DNA of 64,000 bases from Vagococcus fluvialis (GCF_003337315.1 NZ_QPJV01000004.1:124001-188000), one strand, 5' to 3'; counted from the stretch's first letter, positions 8,192-18,089 are shown. Translations and numbers: made by a program. Notes: generated by a model from the letters alone, not told the origin.

Positions 8192-8746
8192 ATGTTTAGA
8201 TATAATGTACGCGGAGAGAACATTGAGGTTACTCAAGCAATTAGAGATTATGTTGAAAAAAGAATTGGAAAGTTAGAAAAATATTTTACTAACGTGCCAG
8301 AGTCAACAGCTCACATTAATTTAAAAGTTTACTCAGATAAAACAGCTAAAGTAGAAGTAACAATTCCTTTACCATACTTAGTTTTAAGAGCTGAGGAAAC
8401 ATCTCCAGATTTATACGCTAGTGTTGACTTAGTAGTAGATAAATTAGAGAGACAAATCAGAAAATACAAAACGAAAATTAATCGTAAATCTAGAGAAACA
8501 AATCTAGATCAAGCTGCTGCAGCTGCGATTTTTAATACGGAAAATGTAGAAGTTCATGATGAACCTGATTTAGAAATCGTTAGAACTAAACGTCTGTCAT
8601 TAAAACCAATGGATAGTGAAGAAGCAGTATTACAAATGAACATGTTAGGTCATAACTTCTTTATCTTTGAAGACGCTGAAACAAATGGAACAAGCATTGT
8701 TTATCGTCGTAAAGATGGGAAATATGGTTTAATCGAAACAAATTAA
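8192..8746 (+). CDS. hpf: Long-form ribosome hibernation promoting factor
   Basis: 184 residues, matching the long HPF form of Firmicutes. The N-terminal domain (about 1-100, beginning MFRYNVRGENIEVT) binds the 30S decoding region. The C-terminal domain (about 125-184, with KPMDSEEAVLQMNMLGH and FRR-like YRRKDGKYGLI) dimerises and drives formation of 100S ribosomes in stationary phase. A consensus promoter and an AAAGGGG ribosome site lie upstream and a strong terminator downstream, so it is monocistronic. Its place between comFC and secA is the standard one for this group. Confidence 0.96.
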   Translation: MFRYNVRGENIEVTQAIRDYVEKRIGKLEKYFTNVPESTAHINLKVYSDKTAKVEVTIPLPYLVLRAEETSPDLYASVDLVVDKLERQIRKYKTKINRKSRETNLDQAAAAAIFNTENVEVHDEPDLEIVRTKRLSLKPMDSEEAVLQMNMLGHNFFIFEDAETNGTSIVYRRKDGKYGLIETN

Positions 8747-8751
8747 TCAAG

Positions 8752-8785
8752 AAAAGAGCTTGTGGGCAATCCACAAGCTCTTTTT
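8752..8785 (+). terminator. Terminator after hpf
   Basis: A perfect stem AGAGCTTGTGG/CCACAAGCTCT with a five-base loop and a run of T. Confidence 0.92.
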
Positions 8786-8925
8786 ATTATGCTTTTATAG
8801 CTAAAAGAGTTTTATTTTATGACAACTAATGATAAAATATGTGAGATGAACTCATTTTATTTTTATGAACTATAAATAATGATAATTGATATCAAATGAT
8901 AATAAATAAGGAGTAGATTTTATTC

Positions 8926-11454
8926 ATGGCAAATTTTTTGAAACAATTAATTGAAAATGATAAAAAAGATTTAAAACGCTTGGAGCATTTAGCTAATAAA
9001 GTTGAAGCTTTAAAAGAGCAAACTGAAAAGTTAAGTGATGATGAATTACAAGCAAAAACTGAAGAATTTAAAACAAGAGTTAAAAATGGTGAAACACTAG
9101 ATGATTTATTACCAGAAGCATTTGCAGTAGTTCGTGAAGCTGCTAAACGTGTTCTTGGCTTATTCCCGTACAAAGTTCAAATTATGGGTGGTATTGTGTT
9201 ACATGAAGGTAGTATTCCTGAGATGAAAACTGGGGAAGGTAAAACCTTAACTGCAACAATGCCAGTATATTTAAATGCTCTTTCTGGTGAAGGGGTTCAC
9301 GTTGTAACAGTTAATGAGTACTTAGCAACACGTGATGCTAGCGAAATGGGTGAGTTATACAATTTCTTAGGTTTAACAGTTGGTTTAAATATTAACTCTA
9401 AATCTTCAGAAGAAAAACGTTTAGCTTATGCTTGTGATATTACTTATTCAACAAACAATGAGCTAGGTTTTGACTACTTAAGAGATAACATGGTAGTTTA
9501 CCGTGAGCAAATGGTACAACGCCCATTAAACTTTGCTGTAGTGGATGAGGTTGACTCGATTTTAATCGATGAGGCTAGAACACCATTAATCATTTCTGGA
9601 CAAGCTGAAAAATCAACAGCAATGTACAACAGAACTGATAACTTCATCAAAACTTTAGTGAATGAAGAAGATTATAAAATTGATGTTCAATCAAAAACAA
9701 TTGCATTAACTGAAGAAGGTATTTCTAAAGCAGAAAAACACTTTGACGTGTCTAACCTTTATGACATTGAAAATACTTCTTTAACTCACTACTTAGATCA
9801 ATCATTAAGAGCTAATTACATTATGCTTTTAGATATTGATTATGTGGTTCAAGATGGAAAAGTAATGATCGTTGACCAATTTACAGGTCGTATCATGGAT
9901 GGGCGTCGTTATTCTGATGGTTTACATCAAGCAATCGAAGCTAAAGAAGGCGTTGAGATTGAAGATGAAACAAAAACAATGGCTAACATTACATTCCAGA
10001 ACTATTTCCGTATGTACAAAAAATTATCTGGTATGACAGGTACTGCTAAAACAGAAGAAGAAGAGTTTAGAGAAATTTATAACATGCAAGTTATTCAAAT
10101 TCCTACAAACAAACCAATTATTCGTGATGATAAAGCAGACTTATTATATCCAACATTAACAAGTAAATTTAAAGCAGTTGTAGCTGATATTAAAGAGCGT
10201 CATGCAAAGGGCCAACCAGTACTTGTTGGTACAGTAGCTGTTGAAACATCTGAATTATTATCAGACATGTTAACAAAAGCAAATGTTCCTCATGAAGTAT
10301 TAAATGCGAAGAACCACTTTAAAGAAGCTGAAATTATTATGAATGCTGGACAAAAAGGTTCTGTAACGATTGCCACAAACATGGCTGGTCGTGGTACAGA
10401 TATTCGTTTAGGATTAGGTGTTGTTGAGGCAGGCGGTTTAGCTGTTATTGGTACTGAACGTCATGAATCAAGACGTATTGATAACCAGTTACGTGGACGT
10501 TCTGGTCGTCAAGGAGATCCAGGTGTAACGCAATTCTACTTATCATTAGAAGATGAATTAATGAAACGTTTTGGTTCTGAAAGAATTAAGATGTTCTTAG
10601 ACCGTATGAACTTAGAAGAAGAAGATGCGGTTATTCAAAGTAAAATGTTTACCAAACAAGTTGAATCTGCACAAAAACGAGTAGAAGGTAATAACTACGA
10701 TACACGTAAGAACGTTTTACAATACGATGATGTCATGCGTGAGCAACGTGAAGTTATTTATCGTCAACGTAATCAAGTGATTACATCTGATGAAGATTTA
10801 AAACCTGTTTTATTAGGTATGGTTGAAAGAACTATCGAAAGATATGTAGACAGTCATACTCAAGGTGAAAAAACTAACTGGAACTTAGAAGGATTAGTAG
10901 ATTTTGTGGGAGCAACAATTACTCATGAAGATGCGATTTCTCTTTCTGATTTTGAAGGAAAAACACCAGCTGAGATGAAATCATTTATTTTAGGTAAAGC
11001 TAATGAGCTTTATGCTGAAAAAGAAAGTATTTTAGATAGCCCAGAACAATTACTTGAGTTCCAAAAAGTAGTTATCTTGCGTGTTGTTGATACTAAATGG
11101 ACAGACCATATCGATGCAATGGACCAATTAAGAGAATCTATTGGTTTACGTGCTTATGGCCAAAACAATCCATTAGTTGATTACCAAACAGAAGGTTACC
11201 AAATGTTTAATGATATGGTTGGAGCAATTGAATATGAAGTGACTCGTTTATTCATGAAAGCAGAAATTCGCCAAAACGTTCAACGTGAGCAAGTAGCTCA
11301 AGGGGAAGCTGTTCAACCAACTGAAGAACAAGGAAGAGTGTCTTCTGATACGAAGAAAACACCAATCAAAGTAGATGAAAAAATCGGACGTAATGATTTA
11401 TGTCCATGTGGTAGTGGTAAGAAATATAAAAACTGTCACGGTAAACCAGTTTAA
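8926..11454 (+). CDS. secA: Preprotein translocase ATPase SecA
   Basis: 842 residues. The features appear in the expected order: an N-terminal helix ([18 protein letters not shown]), Walker A KTGEGKT at 101-107, the DEVD box followed by [11 protein letters not shown] near residue 210, the preprotein cross-linking domain, a second helicase half ending in [13 protein letters not shown], the helical scaffold, and the C-terminal zinc motif [13 protein letters not shown]. SecA drives Sec-dependent export at the membrane and would export the secreted proteins encoded here (the M23 peptidase, glucosaminidase and lipoproteins). It has the canonical SecA1 length and no sign of being the accessory SecA2. 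It ends in a stem-loop before prfB. Confidence 0.98.
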   Translation: MANFLKQLIENDKKDLKRLEHLANKVEALKEQTEKLSDDELQAKTEEFKTRVKNGETLDDLLPEAFAVVREAAKRVLGLFPYKVQIMGGIVLHEGSIPEMKTGEGKTLTATMPVYLNALSGEGVHVVTVNEYLATRDASEMGELYNFLGLTVGLNINSKSSEEKRLAYACDITYSTNNELGFDYLRDNMVVYREQMVQRPLNFAVVDEVDSILIDEARTPLIISGQAEKSTAMYNRTDNFIKTLVNEEDYKIDVQSKTIALTEEGISKAEKHFDVSNLYDIENTSLTHYLDQSLRANYIMLLDIDYVVQDGKVMIVDQFTGRIMDGRRYSDGLHQAIEAKEGVEIEDETKTMANITFQNYFRMYKKLSGMTGTAKTEEEEFREIYNMQVIQIPTNKPIIRDDKADLLYPTLTSKFKAVVADIKERHAKGQPVLVGTVAVETSELLSDMLTKANVPHEVLNAKNHFKEAEIIMNAGQKGSVTIATNMAGRGTDIRLGLGVVEAGGLAVIGTERHESRRIDNQLRGRSGRQGDPGVTQFYLSLEDELMKRFGSERIKMFLDRMNLEEEDAVIQSKMFTKQVESAQKRVEGNNYDTRKNVLQYDDVMREQREVIYRQRNQVITSDEDLKPVLLGMVERTIERYVDSHTQGEKTNWNLEGLVDFVGATITHEDAISLSDFEGKTPAEMKSFILGKANELYAEKESILDSPEQLLEFQKVVILRVVDTKWTDHIDAMDQLRESIGLRAYGQNNPLVDYQTEGYQMFNDMVGAIEYEVTRLFMKAEIRQNVQREQVAQGEAVQPTEEQGRVSSDTKKTPIKVDEKIGRNDLCPCGSGKKYKNCHGKPV

Positions 11455-11462
11455 AGCGTATG

Positions 11463-11499
11463 GCGACTTAGAAATTCTGAGTCGCTTTCTCTTATTTTT
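11463..11499 (+). terminator. Terminator between secA and prfB
   Basis: A nine-base stem GCGACTTAG/CTGAGTCGC (one wobble) with a five-base loop, followed by a T-rich tract interrupted by C and A. It is probably only partly efficient and may allow read-through into prfB. Confidence 0.65.
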
Positions 11500-11513
11500 A
11501 AGGAGGTTCACTT

Positions 11514-12621
11514 ATGGAATTACATGAAATAAAATCAAGTTTAGATATGTTGTCTGAAAAAATAAAGAACTTCAGGGGGTCTCTTTGACTTAGAAGATCT
11601 TGAGGAACAAATTGCCGAAACTGAAAGTATGATGGCTGAACCGGGATTTTGGGATGATAGTCAAAAAGCACAAACGATAATCGATAAATCAAATCAATTA
11701 AAAGCACAATATGAAACATTTAATGAGTTAACAACAGGTTTAGAAAACTTACAATTAATGGTAGAAATGTTAGATGAAGAACCTGATGAGGAAATGTTTA
11801 AAGAGCTAGTCACAGATCATGATCAGTTTAAAAAGAAAATTGAAGACTTTGAATTATCTCAATTACTAAGCGAAGAATATGACCATAATAATGCGATTAT
11901 TGAATTTCATCCAGGTGCTGGAGGAACTGAATCTCAAGATTGGGGTAGTATGTTACTTCGAATGTATACGAGATGGGCTGACTCAAAAGGTTATGAGGTA
12001 GAAACGATTGATTACCAAGCTGGGGATGAGGCTGGTATTAAAAGTGTTACTTTAATGATTAAAGGATTTAATGCCTTTGGCTACTTAAAATCAGAACGGG
12101 GTGTTCATCGCTTGGTAAGAATATCTCCTTTTGATTCTAACAGTCGCCGTCATACGTCATTTTGTTCCATTGATGTGATGCCTGAATTAACAGATGATGT
12201 GTCAATTGAAATTAAATCTGATGATTTAAAAGTAGATACTTACCGTGCTAGTGGAGCAGGTGGTCAGCATGTTAATAAAACTGACTCAGCTGTTCGTATT
12301 ACTCATATCCCAAGTGGGGTTATTGTAGCAAGTCAGGCTCAACGCTCGCAATTAAAAAACAGAGAGCAAGCTATGAGTATGTTAAAAGCAAAACTTTACC
12401 AAATTGAAATGGAGAAAAAGGAACAGGAAGCAGCATCGATTCGTGGTGAACAACTAGAGATTGGTTGGGGCTCACAGATTAGATCTTACGTGTTCCATCC
12501 TTATTCAATGGTAAAAGATCATAGAACAAACTATGAAGTAGGTAATACTCAAGCTGTAATGGATGGAGATATTGATGGCTTCATCGATGCTTATTTAAGA
12601 TGGAAAATGTCAAATATATAA
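11514..12621 (+). CDS. prfB: Peptide chain release factor 2, with programmed +1 frameshift
   Basis: The first 24 codons run from the ATG at 11514 (AAGGAGG ribosome site) to an in-frame TGA at 11586-11588. They end in the classic slippery context AGGGGG...CTTTGAC, where an internal Shine-Dalgarno sequence lies just upstream of CTT-TGA. Skipping one base at 11586 opens the remaining 344 codons, giving 368 residues, the normal RF2 length. RF2 reads UGA and UAA. Visible motifs are the SPF codon-recognition tripeptide (ISPFDSN) and the GGQ peptidyl-hydrolysis motif ([16 protein letters not shown]). The frameshift is autoregulatory: low RF2 lets ribosomes pause at UGA and shift. It is not a damaged gene. 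Confidence 0.97.
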
Positions 12622-12672
12622 CAAAAGAAAGCAATTCAGTTATTTTGAAATAGAATTGTAATCAATTGAAAA

Positions 12673-12701
12673 TTAACATCCTTTGTATCTCATGTTATAC
12701 T
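12673..12701 (+). promoter_or_regulatory. Promoter of ftsEX
   Basis: TTAACA (12673-12678), a 17-base spacer and TATACT (12696-12701), about 57 bases upstream of the ftsE start. Confidence 0.65.
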
Positions 12702-12757
12702 GATTTGGAAGATACTTATGAAAAAAGATAAGATAAAATAGAGTGGGGAGAATACTC

Positions 12758-13444
12758 ATGATTGAAATGAAGAAAGTAACAAAAAAGTATTCTAATGGAA
12801 CGACTGCCGTTAGAAACTTATCTGTCAATATAAATCAAGGTGAATTTGTTTATGTCGTGGGACCAAGTGGTGCTGGGAAATCAACATTTATTAAATTAAT
12901 GTACCGTGAAGAAAAAGCAACGAAAGGTTCTTTAAATGTTTGTGGATATGACCTATTAACAATTAAGAACAGAAATGTACCTTACTTAAGACGTGAAATC
13001 GGAATTGTTTTCCAAGATTACAAATTATTAAGTCAAAAAACAGTTTATGAAAATGTAGCTTACGCGATGCAAGTTATTGGTAAAAAACCAAGAGAAGTTA
13101 AAAAACGTGTATTAGAAGTTCTTGATTTAGTTGGATTAAAACATAAAGTAAGAGTTTTCCCAAACGAACTATCAGGTGGGGAGCAACAACGTGTAGCGAT
13201 TGCTCGTGCTATTGTTAATACACCTAAAGTATTGATTGCCGATGAGCCAACAGGAAATTTAGACCCTGAAAACTCATGGGAGATTATGGAATTACTTGAG
13301 CGTATTAACCACCAAGGAACTACTGTTGTGATGGCAACTCATAATAGTATGATAGTAAATGAAATTCGTCACCGTGTCCTAGCCATTGAAAATGGTCGAA
13401 TTACGCGAGATCAAGACGAGGGGGATTACGGATACGATGATTAG
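12758..13444 (+). CDS. ftsE: Cell division ABC transporter ATPase FtsE
   Basis: 228 residues from the ATG at 12758. The longer frame from a GTG at 12743 would include the GTGGGGAG ribosome site, so I reject it. ABC ATPase motifs are present: Walker A GPSGAGKST at about 35-43, Q-loop VFQDYKLL, signature LSGGEQQR, Walker B VLIADEPTGNLD and H-loop ATHN. FtsE pairs with FtsX at the septum, where ATP binding activates peptidoglycan hydrolases outside the cell rather than transporting a substrate. Its end overlaps ftsX by eight bases. The likely partner hydrolase is the coiled-coil M23 protein at 20.5 kb. Confidence 0.95.
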   Translation: MIEMKKVTKKYSNGTTAVRNLSVNINQGEFVYVVGPSGAGKSTFIKLMYREEKATKGSLNVCGYDLLTIKNRNVPYLRREIGIVFQDYKLLSQKTVYENVAYAMQVIGKKPREVKKRVLEVLDLVGLKHKVRVFPNELSGGEQQRVAIARAIVNTPKVLIADEPTGNLDPENSWEIMELLERINHQGTTVVMATHNSMIVNEIRHRVLAIENGRITRDQDEGDYGYDD

Positions 13445-14324
13445 AAATTTTTTCAGACATATAGGTAGTGCATTAAAGAATTTAAAGAGAAATGGTTGGA
13501 TGACACTAGCATCAGTCAGTGCTGTAACAGTGACTCTAACTTTAGTAGGTATCTTTTTAGGGGTTATTTTAAACGTTACTAAAATAGCTGAGGATATCAA
13601 TAAAAACGTAGACGTATCAGTATTCGTTGAGATTGGTACTTCTGAAGAGGATACAAAAGCATTAGGCGAAGAACTTAATAAAGTGCCAAATGTTAGTAAA
13701 GTTGTTTTCTCTAGTAAACAAAATGAATACAAAAAATTAACTGATAAATTAGGGGACACATGGAAACTTTTTGATGGTGATGATAATCCGCTATATGATG
13801 TATATATTTTAACATCAAAAGATTCTGATTCTATAAAAGGAATTCAAAAAGCAGCAGCAGCTTTACCAAATGTACATAAAGCTGACTATGGTGGCCAAAA
13901 TTCAGAAAAAATTTTTGCTATTTCTAAAAATGTTAAATTGTGGGGAACAATCGGTGCGGCATTCTTAGTTGCAGTTGCAGTGTTCTTAATCTCAAATACA
14001 ATTAGAATTACAATTATTTCAAGAAAACGTGAAATTCAAATTATGAGACTTGTAGGAGCTAGAAATGGATTTATTCGTTGGCCATTCTTCCTAGAAGGAG
14101 CCTTCATTGGTATTCTAGGCTCAATTGTTCCAATTCTTTTAATTTCATTTGGTTACTCTCAAGTTTATTATATTTTTACTAAGAGTATGATTGCTTCAGC
14201 AGCTTACGAATTAGTTTCACCAGCAACTTTAGTTCTTCAGTTAAATGGCTTATTATTAGTTATTGGTGTGGTAATCGGATCATTTGGTTCTATTTTATCA
14301 ATGAGAAGATTCTTAAAAGTGTAA
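13437..14324 (+). CDS. ftsX: Cell division membrane protein FtsX
   Basis: 295 residues from the ATG at 13437, which overlaps the last codons of ftsE. An upstream in-frame start inside ftsE is less likely. It has the FtsX topology: one membrane helix near residues 22-45, a large extracellular domain of about 120 residues, then three more helices. The conserved cytoplasmic segment RKREIQIMRLVGARNGFIRWPF is seen between helices two and three. The extracellular loop of such proteins docks the coiled coil of the hydrolase they activate. It ends in a strong terminator, so ftsEX is a two-gene unit. Confidence 0.95.
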   Translation: MIRNFFRHIGSALKNLKRNGWMTLASVSAVTVTLTLVGIFLGVILNVTKIAEDINKNVDVSVFVEIGTSEEDTKALGEELNKVPNVSKVVFSSKQNEYKKLTDKLGDTWKLFDGDDNPLYDVYILTSKDSDSIKGIQKAAAALPNVHKADYGGQNSEKIFAISKNVKLWGTIGAAFLVAVAVFLISNTIRITIISRKREIQIMRLVGARNGFIRWPFFLEGAFIGILGSIVPILLISFGYSQVYYIFTKSMIASAAYELVSPATLVLQLNGLLLVIGVVIGSFGSILSMRRFLKV

Positions 14325-14337
14325 TTATTAATATTAG

Positions 14338-14370
14338 AAAAGATAAAAGTGAAAACTTTTATCTTTTTTA
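14338..14370 (+). terminator. Terminator after ftsX
   Basis: The stem AAGATAAAAGT/ACTTTTATCTT with a GAAA tetraloop and a following T-run. Confidence 0.9.
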
Positions 14371-14446
14371 TTTTGTTTGTTGTTATAATTTATGGAAATA
14401 GTACAATTAAAGTAATATCTATCCAGAAAGAGTGGTGAAACAACAA

Positions 14447-15028
14447 ATGAATCAAGAAAATGAAACTTTTAATTTAATCAAACATAAGGCAAGTATGTAT
14501 GTGGTGTTACTGATTTTATTTTTTGTTTTTGATTTTTTACTTAATCAAAATAAACATGGTGGTTTTTTTAAAGAGATAGAATTCTCAAAACATCGATTAA
14601 TTTATACTGCTGCCTTTATTTTGTTAGCTGCTTCCAATTTAATATATCATTATTTGAGATTAAAAAAGCGTAAAGAAAAAATCCCGAGTAATGAGTCAGA
14701 AGAATATTATCTACTATTAGTAAAAGAATTTAATCGCTACGAAAGATACGTTCAATTGTCTGAGAAAAAGTTAGACATTTTAAAAGAGATTTCACCAATT
14801 ATTGTGACTTTTGTTTTTTTACAAGGTTTGATAGAAAAAATGATTAGTATCACTATCCAAATGGAGTTTGGTGAAATATTAGGATTTGTGATTGTATTGT
14901 TTTATGTATATTTATATATGGAAGCGTGGCATACTTTCAAATTGGATACTCGCTATCTATTGAAATATAAAGATATGATATTAGAATGCGAAGAAAAAGA
15001 AAAACAAAGAAAAAAGATGGCAAATTAA
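14447..15028 (+). CDS. Small integral membrane protein of unknown function
   Basis: About 193 residues from the ATG at 14447; a GTG at 14432 is possible but overlaps the likely ribosome site. It has four hydrophobic segments (roughly 17-33, 50-70, 118-132 and 140-160), separated by a charged, Lys/Glu-rich central region and followed by a very basic tail (KEKQRKK). I do not recognise a family. No signal peptide or catalytic motif is visible. It stands alone between two terminators, downstream of ftsEX and upstream of the phosphate operon. Its stop codon lies in the loop of its own terminator. Confidence 0.7.
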   Translation: MNQENETFNLIKHKASMYVVLLILFFVFDFLLNQNKHGGFFKEIEFSKHRLIYTAAFILLAASNLIYHYLRLKKRKEKIPSNESEEYYLLLVKEFNRYERYVQLSEKKLDILKEISPIIVTFVFLQGLIEKMISITIQMEFGEILGFVIVLFYVYLYMEAWHTFKLDTRYLLKYKDMILECEEKEKQRKKMAN

Positions 15029-15041
15029 TGCCATCTTTTTT
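15009..15041 (+). terminator. Terminator overlapping the 3' end of the membrane-protein gene
   Basis: The stem AAAAAGATGGC/GCCATCTTTTT. The TAA stop codon (15026-15028) is in the loop. Confidence 0.88.
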
Positions 15042-15266
15042 CTTATAAGGGATGATATCTATCACTAATACAATGGGGAATATTTTATTAGTGACGTGAA
15101 ACTGTTTATTATTTGTTTATCACAAAAAGTTTTCATACGTAAGTTGGGGAGCTTACGTTTAAAAAACAAAAATAAACTATGTTTCTATTAAATTATAACA
15201 CAAGTGTATTATAATAAAAAAGGGAAGTTAAAAAAACTATTACTATATTTTAAAAAAAATCATTAT

Positions 15267-15283
15267 TGTAAAAAGAATGTAAA
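15267..15283. promoter_or_regulatory. Tandem PhoP/WalR-type response-regulator boxes of the pst operon
   Basis: TGTAAA-N5-TGTAAA, an exact 11-base direct repeat ending five bases before the -35. On the opposite strand each box reads TTTACA, which fits the TTHACA half-site of PhoP. The consensus TGTWAH-N5-TGTWAH of WalR fits equally well. Because the operon is for phosphate uptake, PhoP is the more likely regulator. Confidence 0.6.
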
Positions 15284-15288
15284 AAGAC

Positions 15289-15317
15289 TTGCAATTTTCT
15301 TCTGTAAATTATATGTT
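15289..15317 (+). promoter_or_regulatory. Candidate activator-dependent promoter of pst
   Basis: TTGCAA, a 17-base spacer and a poor -10 (TATGTT). A weak core promoter directly downstream of tandem boxes is typical of an activated promoter. Confidence 0.5.
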
Positions 15318-15383
15318 TAGTTTGGATGAAAAAGTAAATAATAATAATTAGTAAATTATATGTAAATTCTAGGAGGTTAACTC

Positions 15384-16238
15384 GTGAAAAAAGTGTACAA
15401 AGCAACTGGACTACTGGCCTTATCTTTTATTTTAGTTAGTTGTGGAAATGTTGATAATGGTGAATCTATTAATGCAGTAGGATCATCTGCTATGCAACCT
15501 TTAGTTGAAGCCGCAGGAGAGCAATATAGTAGCGCCAATGTAGGTAAATTTATTAATGTCCAAGGTGGCGGAAGTGGTACTGGTTTAAGTCAAGTACAAG
15601 CTGGGGCTGTTCAAATTGGAAATTCTGATTTATTTGCCGAAGAAAAGGATGGCATAAAAAGCGAAGAATTAGTAGATCATCAAGTAGCAGTTGTAGGCTT
15701 AACTCCGATTGTTAACAAAGAAATAGGAATAACTGATATTTCAAAAGAAGACTTAAAAAAAATCTTTACAGGTGAAATCACTAACTGGAAAGAAGTTGGC
15801 GGTAGAAACCAAAAAATCGTGATTATTAACCGTGCAGCAGGAAGTGGTAGCCGTCATACTTTTGAACAATGGGTTCTTGATGGTGAAGAATCGAAAAATG
15901 CTCAAGAACAAGATTCAACAGGTATGGTAAGACAAATTGTTAGTACAACACCAGGTGCAATTAGTTATGTTGCTTTTTCTTATGTAACAGATGATGTTGC
16001 CACTCTTTCAATTGATGGGGTAAACCCAACTGAAGAAAATGTTATGCGAAACAAATGGACAGTTTGGTCATATGAACATATGTATACAAAAGGAGAGCCT
16101 AAAGGTTTAACAAAAGAATTCTTAGATTATATGCTCTCAGAGGAAGTTCAAAAAGAAATTGTTCCACAACTAGGTTATATTCCAGTATCTCGTATGACAA
16201 TCGAACGAGATGTTGAAGGAAATGTTAAGCCGAAATAA
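15384..16238 (+). CDS. pstS: Phosphate-binding lipoprotein PstS
   Basis: 284 residues starting at GTG after a perfect AGGAGG. It has a lipoprotein signal with lipobox LVSC (Cys20), then a type II periplasmic-binding fold. The phosphate-binding signatures are GSSAMQPL, the Gly-rich GGGSGTGLSQV, and the RAAGSGSRHTFE loop. It is anchored on the outer face of the membrane and delivers phosphate to PstCA. The order pstS-C-A-B-B-phoU with short spacings shows one operon. Expression is probably raised when phosphate is low, through the boxes upstream. Confidence 0.95.
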   Translation: MKKVYKATGLLALSFILVSCGNVDNGESINAVGSSAMQPLVEAAGEQYSSANVGKFINVQGGGSGTGLSQVQAGAVQIGNSDLFAEEKDGIKSEELVDHQVAVVGLTPIVNKEIGITDISKEDLKKIFTGEITNWKEVGGRNQKIVIINRAAGSGSRHTFEQWVLDGEESKNAQEQDSTGMVRQIVSTTPGAISYVAFSYVTDDVATLSIDGVNPTEENVMRNKWTVWSYEHMYTKGEPKGLTKEFLDYMLSEEVQKEIVPQLGYIPVSRMTIERDVEGNVKPK

Positions 16239-16261
16239 CTGGCTTTATAGGAGGAAAAACG

Positions 16262-17182
16262 TTGGAAGATATTCAAAGTAAATTGCTAAAAAAATCGCCT
16301 AAGAAAAAATTAGAGCAGTTTGGTAAAACAATCAGTTTTTTAGCTATTTCATTAATTGTTGCTGTTGTTGTAGCTATTTTCTATTTTGTTGCAAGTAAAG
16401 GTTTAGCAACATTTTTTGTAGATGGTGTTAGTTTAAAAGATTTCTTATTTGGAACTGAATGGAACCCAAGTTCTGTAGATGAAAATGGTAAAGCTTTAGT
16501 TGGCGCTATGCCAATGATTTTAGGCTCATTCATTGTAACTTTCTTATCAGCACTTATCGCAACACCGTTTGCTATTGGAGCTGCTGTGTTTATGACAGAG
16601 ATTTCACCTAAACTTGGAACAAAAGTATTACAACCAGTTATTGAGTTACTAGTAGGGATTCCTTCTGTTGTTTACGGATTTATTGGTTTATCTGTAATTG
16701 TGCCAGCTGTAAGAAGTGTATTTGGTGGATCTGGTTTTGGTATTTTAGCGGGTACATTTGTTTTATTTGTTATGATTTTACCGACAGTAACTTCTATGAC
16801 AGTAGATGCTTTAAAGGCTGTTCCTAGACACTATAGAGAAGCCTCTCTAGCATTAGGTGCTACAAGATGGCAAACTATTTATAAAGTTGTTCTAAGATCA
16901 GCAGTACCTGGAATTTTGACAGCAGTTGTATTTGGTATGGCACGTGCCTTTGGTGAAGCTTTAGCGATTCAAATGGTTATTGGTAATGCGTCATTAATGC
17001 CTCATAATTTAATTACACCAGCTTCTACATTAACAAGTGTTTTAACAATGGGAATTGGTAATACAATTATGGGAACTCTACAAAATAATGTATTATGGTC
17101 ACTAGCCTTATTACTATTATTAATGTCACTTTTCTTTAACATTATTACACGTATGATTGGTAGAAAAGGAGCAATGAAATAA
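16262..17182 (+). CDS. pstC: Phosphate ABC transporter permease PstC
   Basis: 306 residues from a TTG start with a GGAGG site nine bases upstream. Six membrane helices are spread over residues 25-300. The permease EAA-type cytoplasmic loop (REASLALGATRWQTIYKVVLRSAVPGI) that docks the ATPase lies in the second half. It forms a heterodimeric channel with PstA. Its stop overlaps the pstA start by one base. Confidence 0.95.
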   Translation: MEDIQSKLLKKSPKKKLEQFGKTISFLAISLIVAVVVAIFYFVASKGLATFFVDGVSLKDFLFGTEWNPSSVDENGKALVGAMPMILGSFIVTFLSALIATPFAIGAAVFMTEISPKLGTKVLQPVIELLVGIPSVVYGFIGLSVIVPAVRSVFGGSGFGILAGTFVLFVMILPTVTSMTVDALKAVPRHYREASLALGATRWQTIYKVVLRSAVPGILTAVVFGMARAFGEALAIQMVIGNASLMPHNLITPASTLTSVLTMGIGNTIMGTLQNNVLWSLALLLLLMSLFFNIITRMIGRKGAMK

Positions 17183-18066
17183 TGAATGCAAAAAAAGCAG
17201 ATAAATTAGCCACTGGTATTCTTTATGGAATTGCCGTGATTATTATAACTATCTTAGCCAGTTTATTACTATATATATTAGGTCGTGGAATTCCTCATAT
17301 TAGTTGGGAATTTTTAACACAACCTTCTAAAAGTTTCCAAGTAGGTGGAGGAATTGGTATCCAATTATTCAACTCTTTCTACTTATTAATTATTACGATG
17401 TTAATTAGTATTCCAATTTCTTTAGGTGCAGGTATCTATTTAGCTGAGTATTCTAAAAAGAATATGATGACAAATATCATTAGAACTTCTATTGAAGTAC
17501 TAAGCTCATTACCTTCTGTTGTAGTTGGTTTATTCGGATTTTTAGTCTTTGTTATTCAAGCTGGTTTAGGCTTCTCGATTATCTCAGGAGCTTTAGCTTT
17601 AACATTTTTTAACTTACCTCTTTTAACAAGAAACGTAGAAGAGTCATTAAAAGCAGTTCATTTTACACAGCGTGAAGCAGGTCTTGCACTTGGTTTATCA
17701 CGTTGGGAGACAGTTATTAGAGTTATTATTCCTGAAGCTTTACCAGGGATTTTAACAGGAATTATCTTAGGAGCAGGTCGTATCTTTGGTGAAGCTGCAG
17801 CCCTTATCTACACAGCAGGTCAAAGTGCTCCAGCTTTAGACTTTACAAACTGGAATCCATTAAGTATTACAAGTCCTTTAAATATTTTCAGACAAGCTGA
17901 AACTTTAGCTGTTCATATTTGGAAAGTTAACAGTGAAGGAAACATGCCTGATGGTGCGCAAGTATCAGCAGGAGCATCTGCAGTATTAATTATTGCAGTT
18001 CTATTATTTAACTTTTTAGCTCGTTTCATTGGTAAACGACTACACAGAAAAATTACATCTGCTTAG
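17182..18066 (+). CDS. pstA: Phosphate ABC transporter permease PstA
   Basis: 294 residues with six predicted helices and the coupling loop REAGLALGLSRWETVIRVI followed by PEALPGILTG. It pairs with PstC. It starts on the last base of the pstC stop (TAATG), indicating translational coupling. The segment between helices five and six is enlarged (QSAPALDFTNWNPLSI), as is usual for PstA. Confidence 0.95.
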   Translation: MNAKKADKLATGILYGIAVIIITILASLLLYILGRGIPHISWEFLTQPSKSFQVGGGIGIQLFNSFYLLIITMLISIPISLGAGIYLAEYSKKNMMTNIIRTSIEVLSSLPSVVVGLFGFLVFVIQAGLGFSIISGALALTFFNLPLLTRNVEESLKAVHFTQREAGLALGLSRWETVIRVIIPEALPGILTGIILGAGRIFGEAAALIYTAGQSAPALDFTNWNPLSITSPLNIFRQAETLAVHIWKVNSEGNMPDGAQVSAGASAVLIIAVLLFNFLARFIGKRLHRKITSA

Positions 18067-18089
18067 AGAAATAGTTAAGGGGAATTATA

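Larger units (their letters stand above)
15042..15383. other. Non-coding control region upstream of pstS
   Basis: About 340 bases without a gene. It holds a perfect inverted repeat ACGTAAG/CTTACGT at 15137-15158 with an eight-base loop; a TATAAT-like stretch near 15210 without a good -35; tandem TGTAAA boxes at 15267 and 15278; a promoter at 15289-15317; and the 13-base sequence GTAAATTATATGT repeated at 15304 and 15351. Confidence 0.7.

Noticed and set aside
11498-11719. In-frame stop near the start of prfB suggesting a pseudogene
   Set aside because: The context is the known programmed frameshift site, and the downstream frame is a complete RF2.
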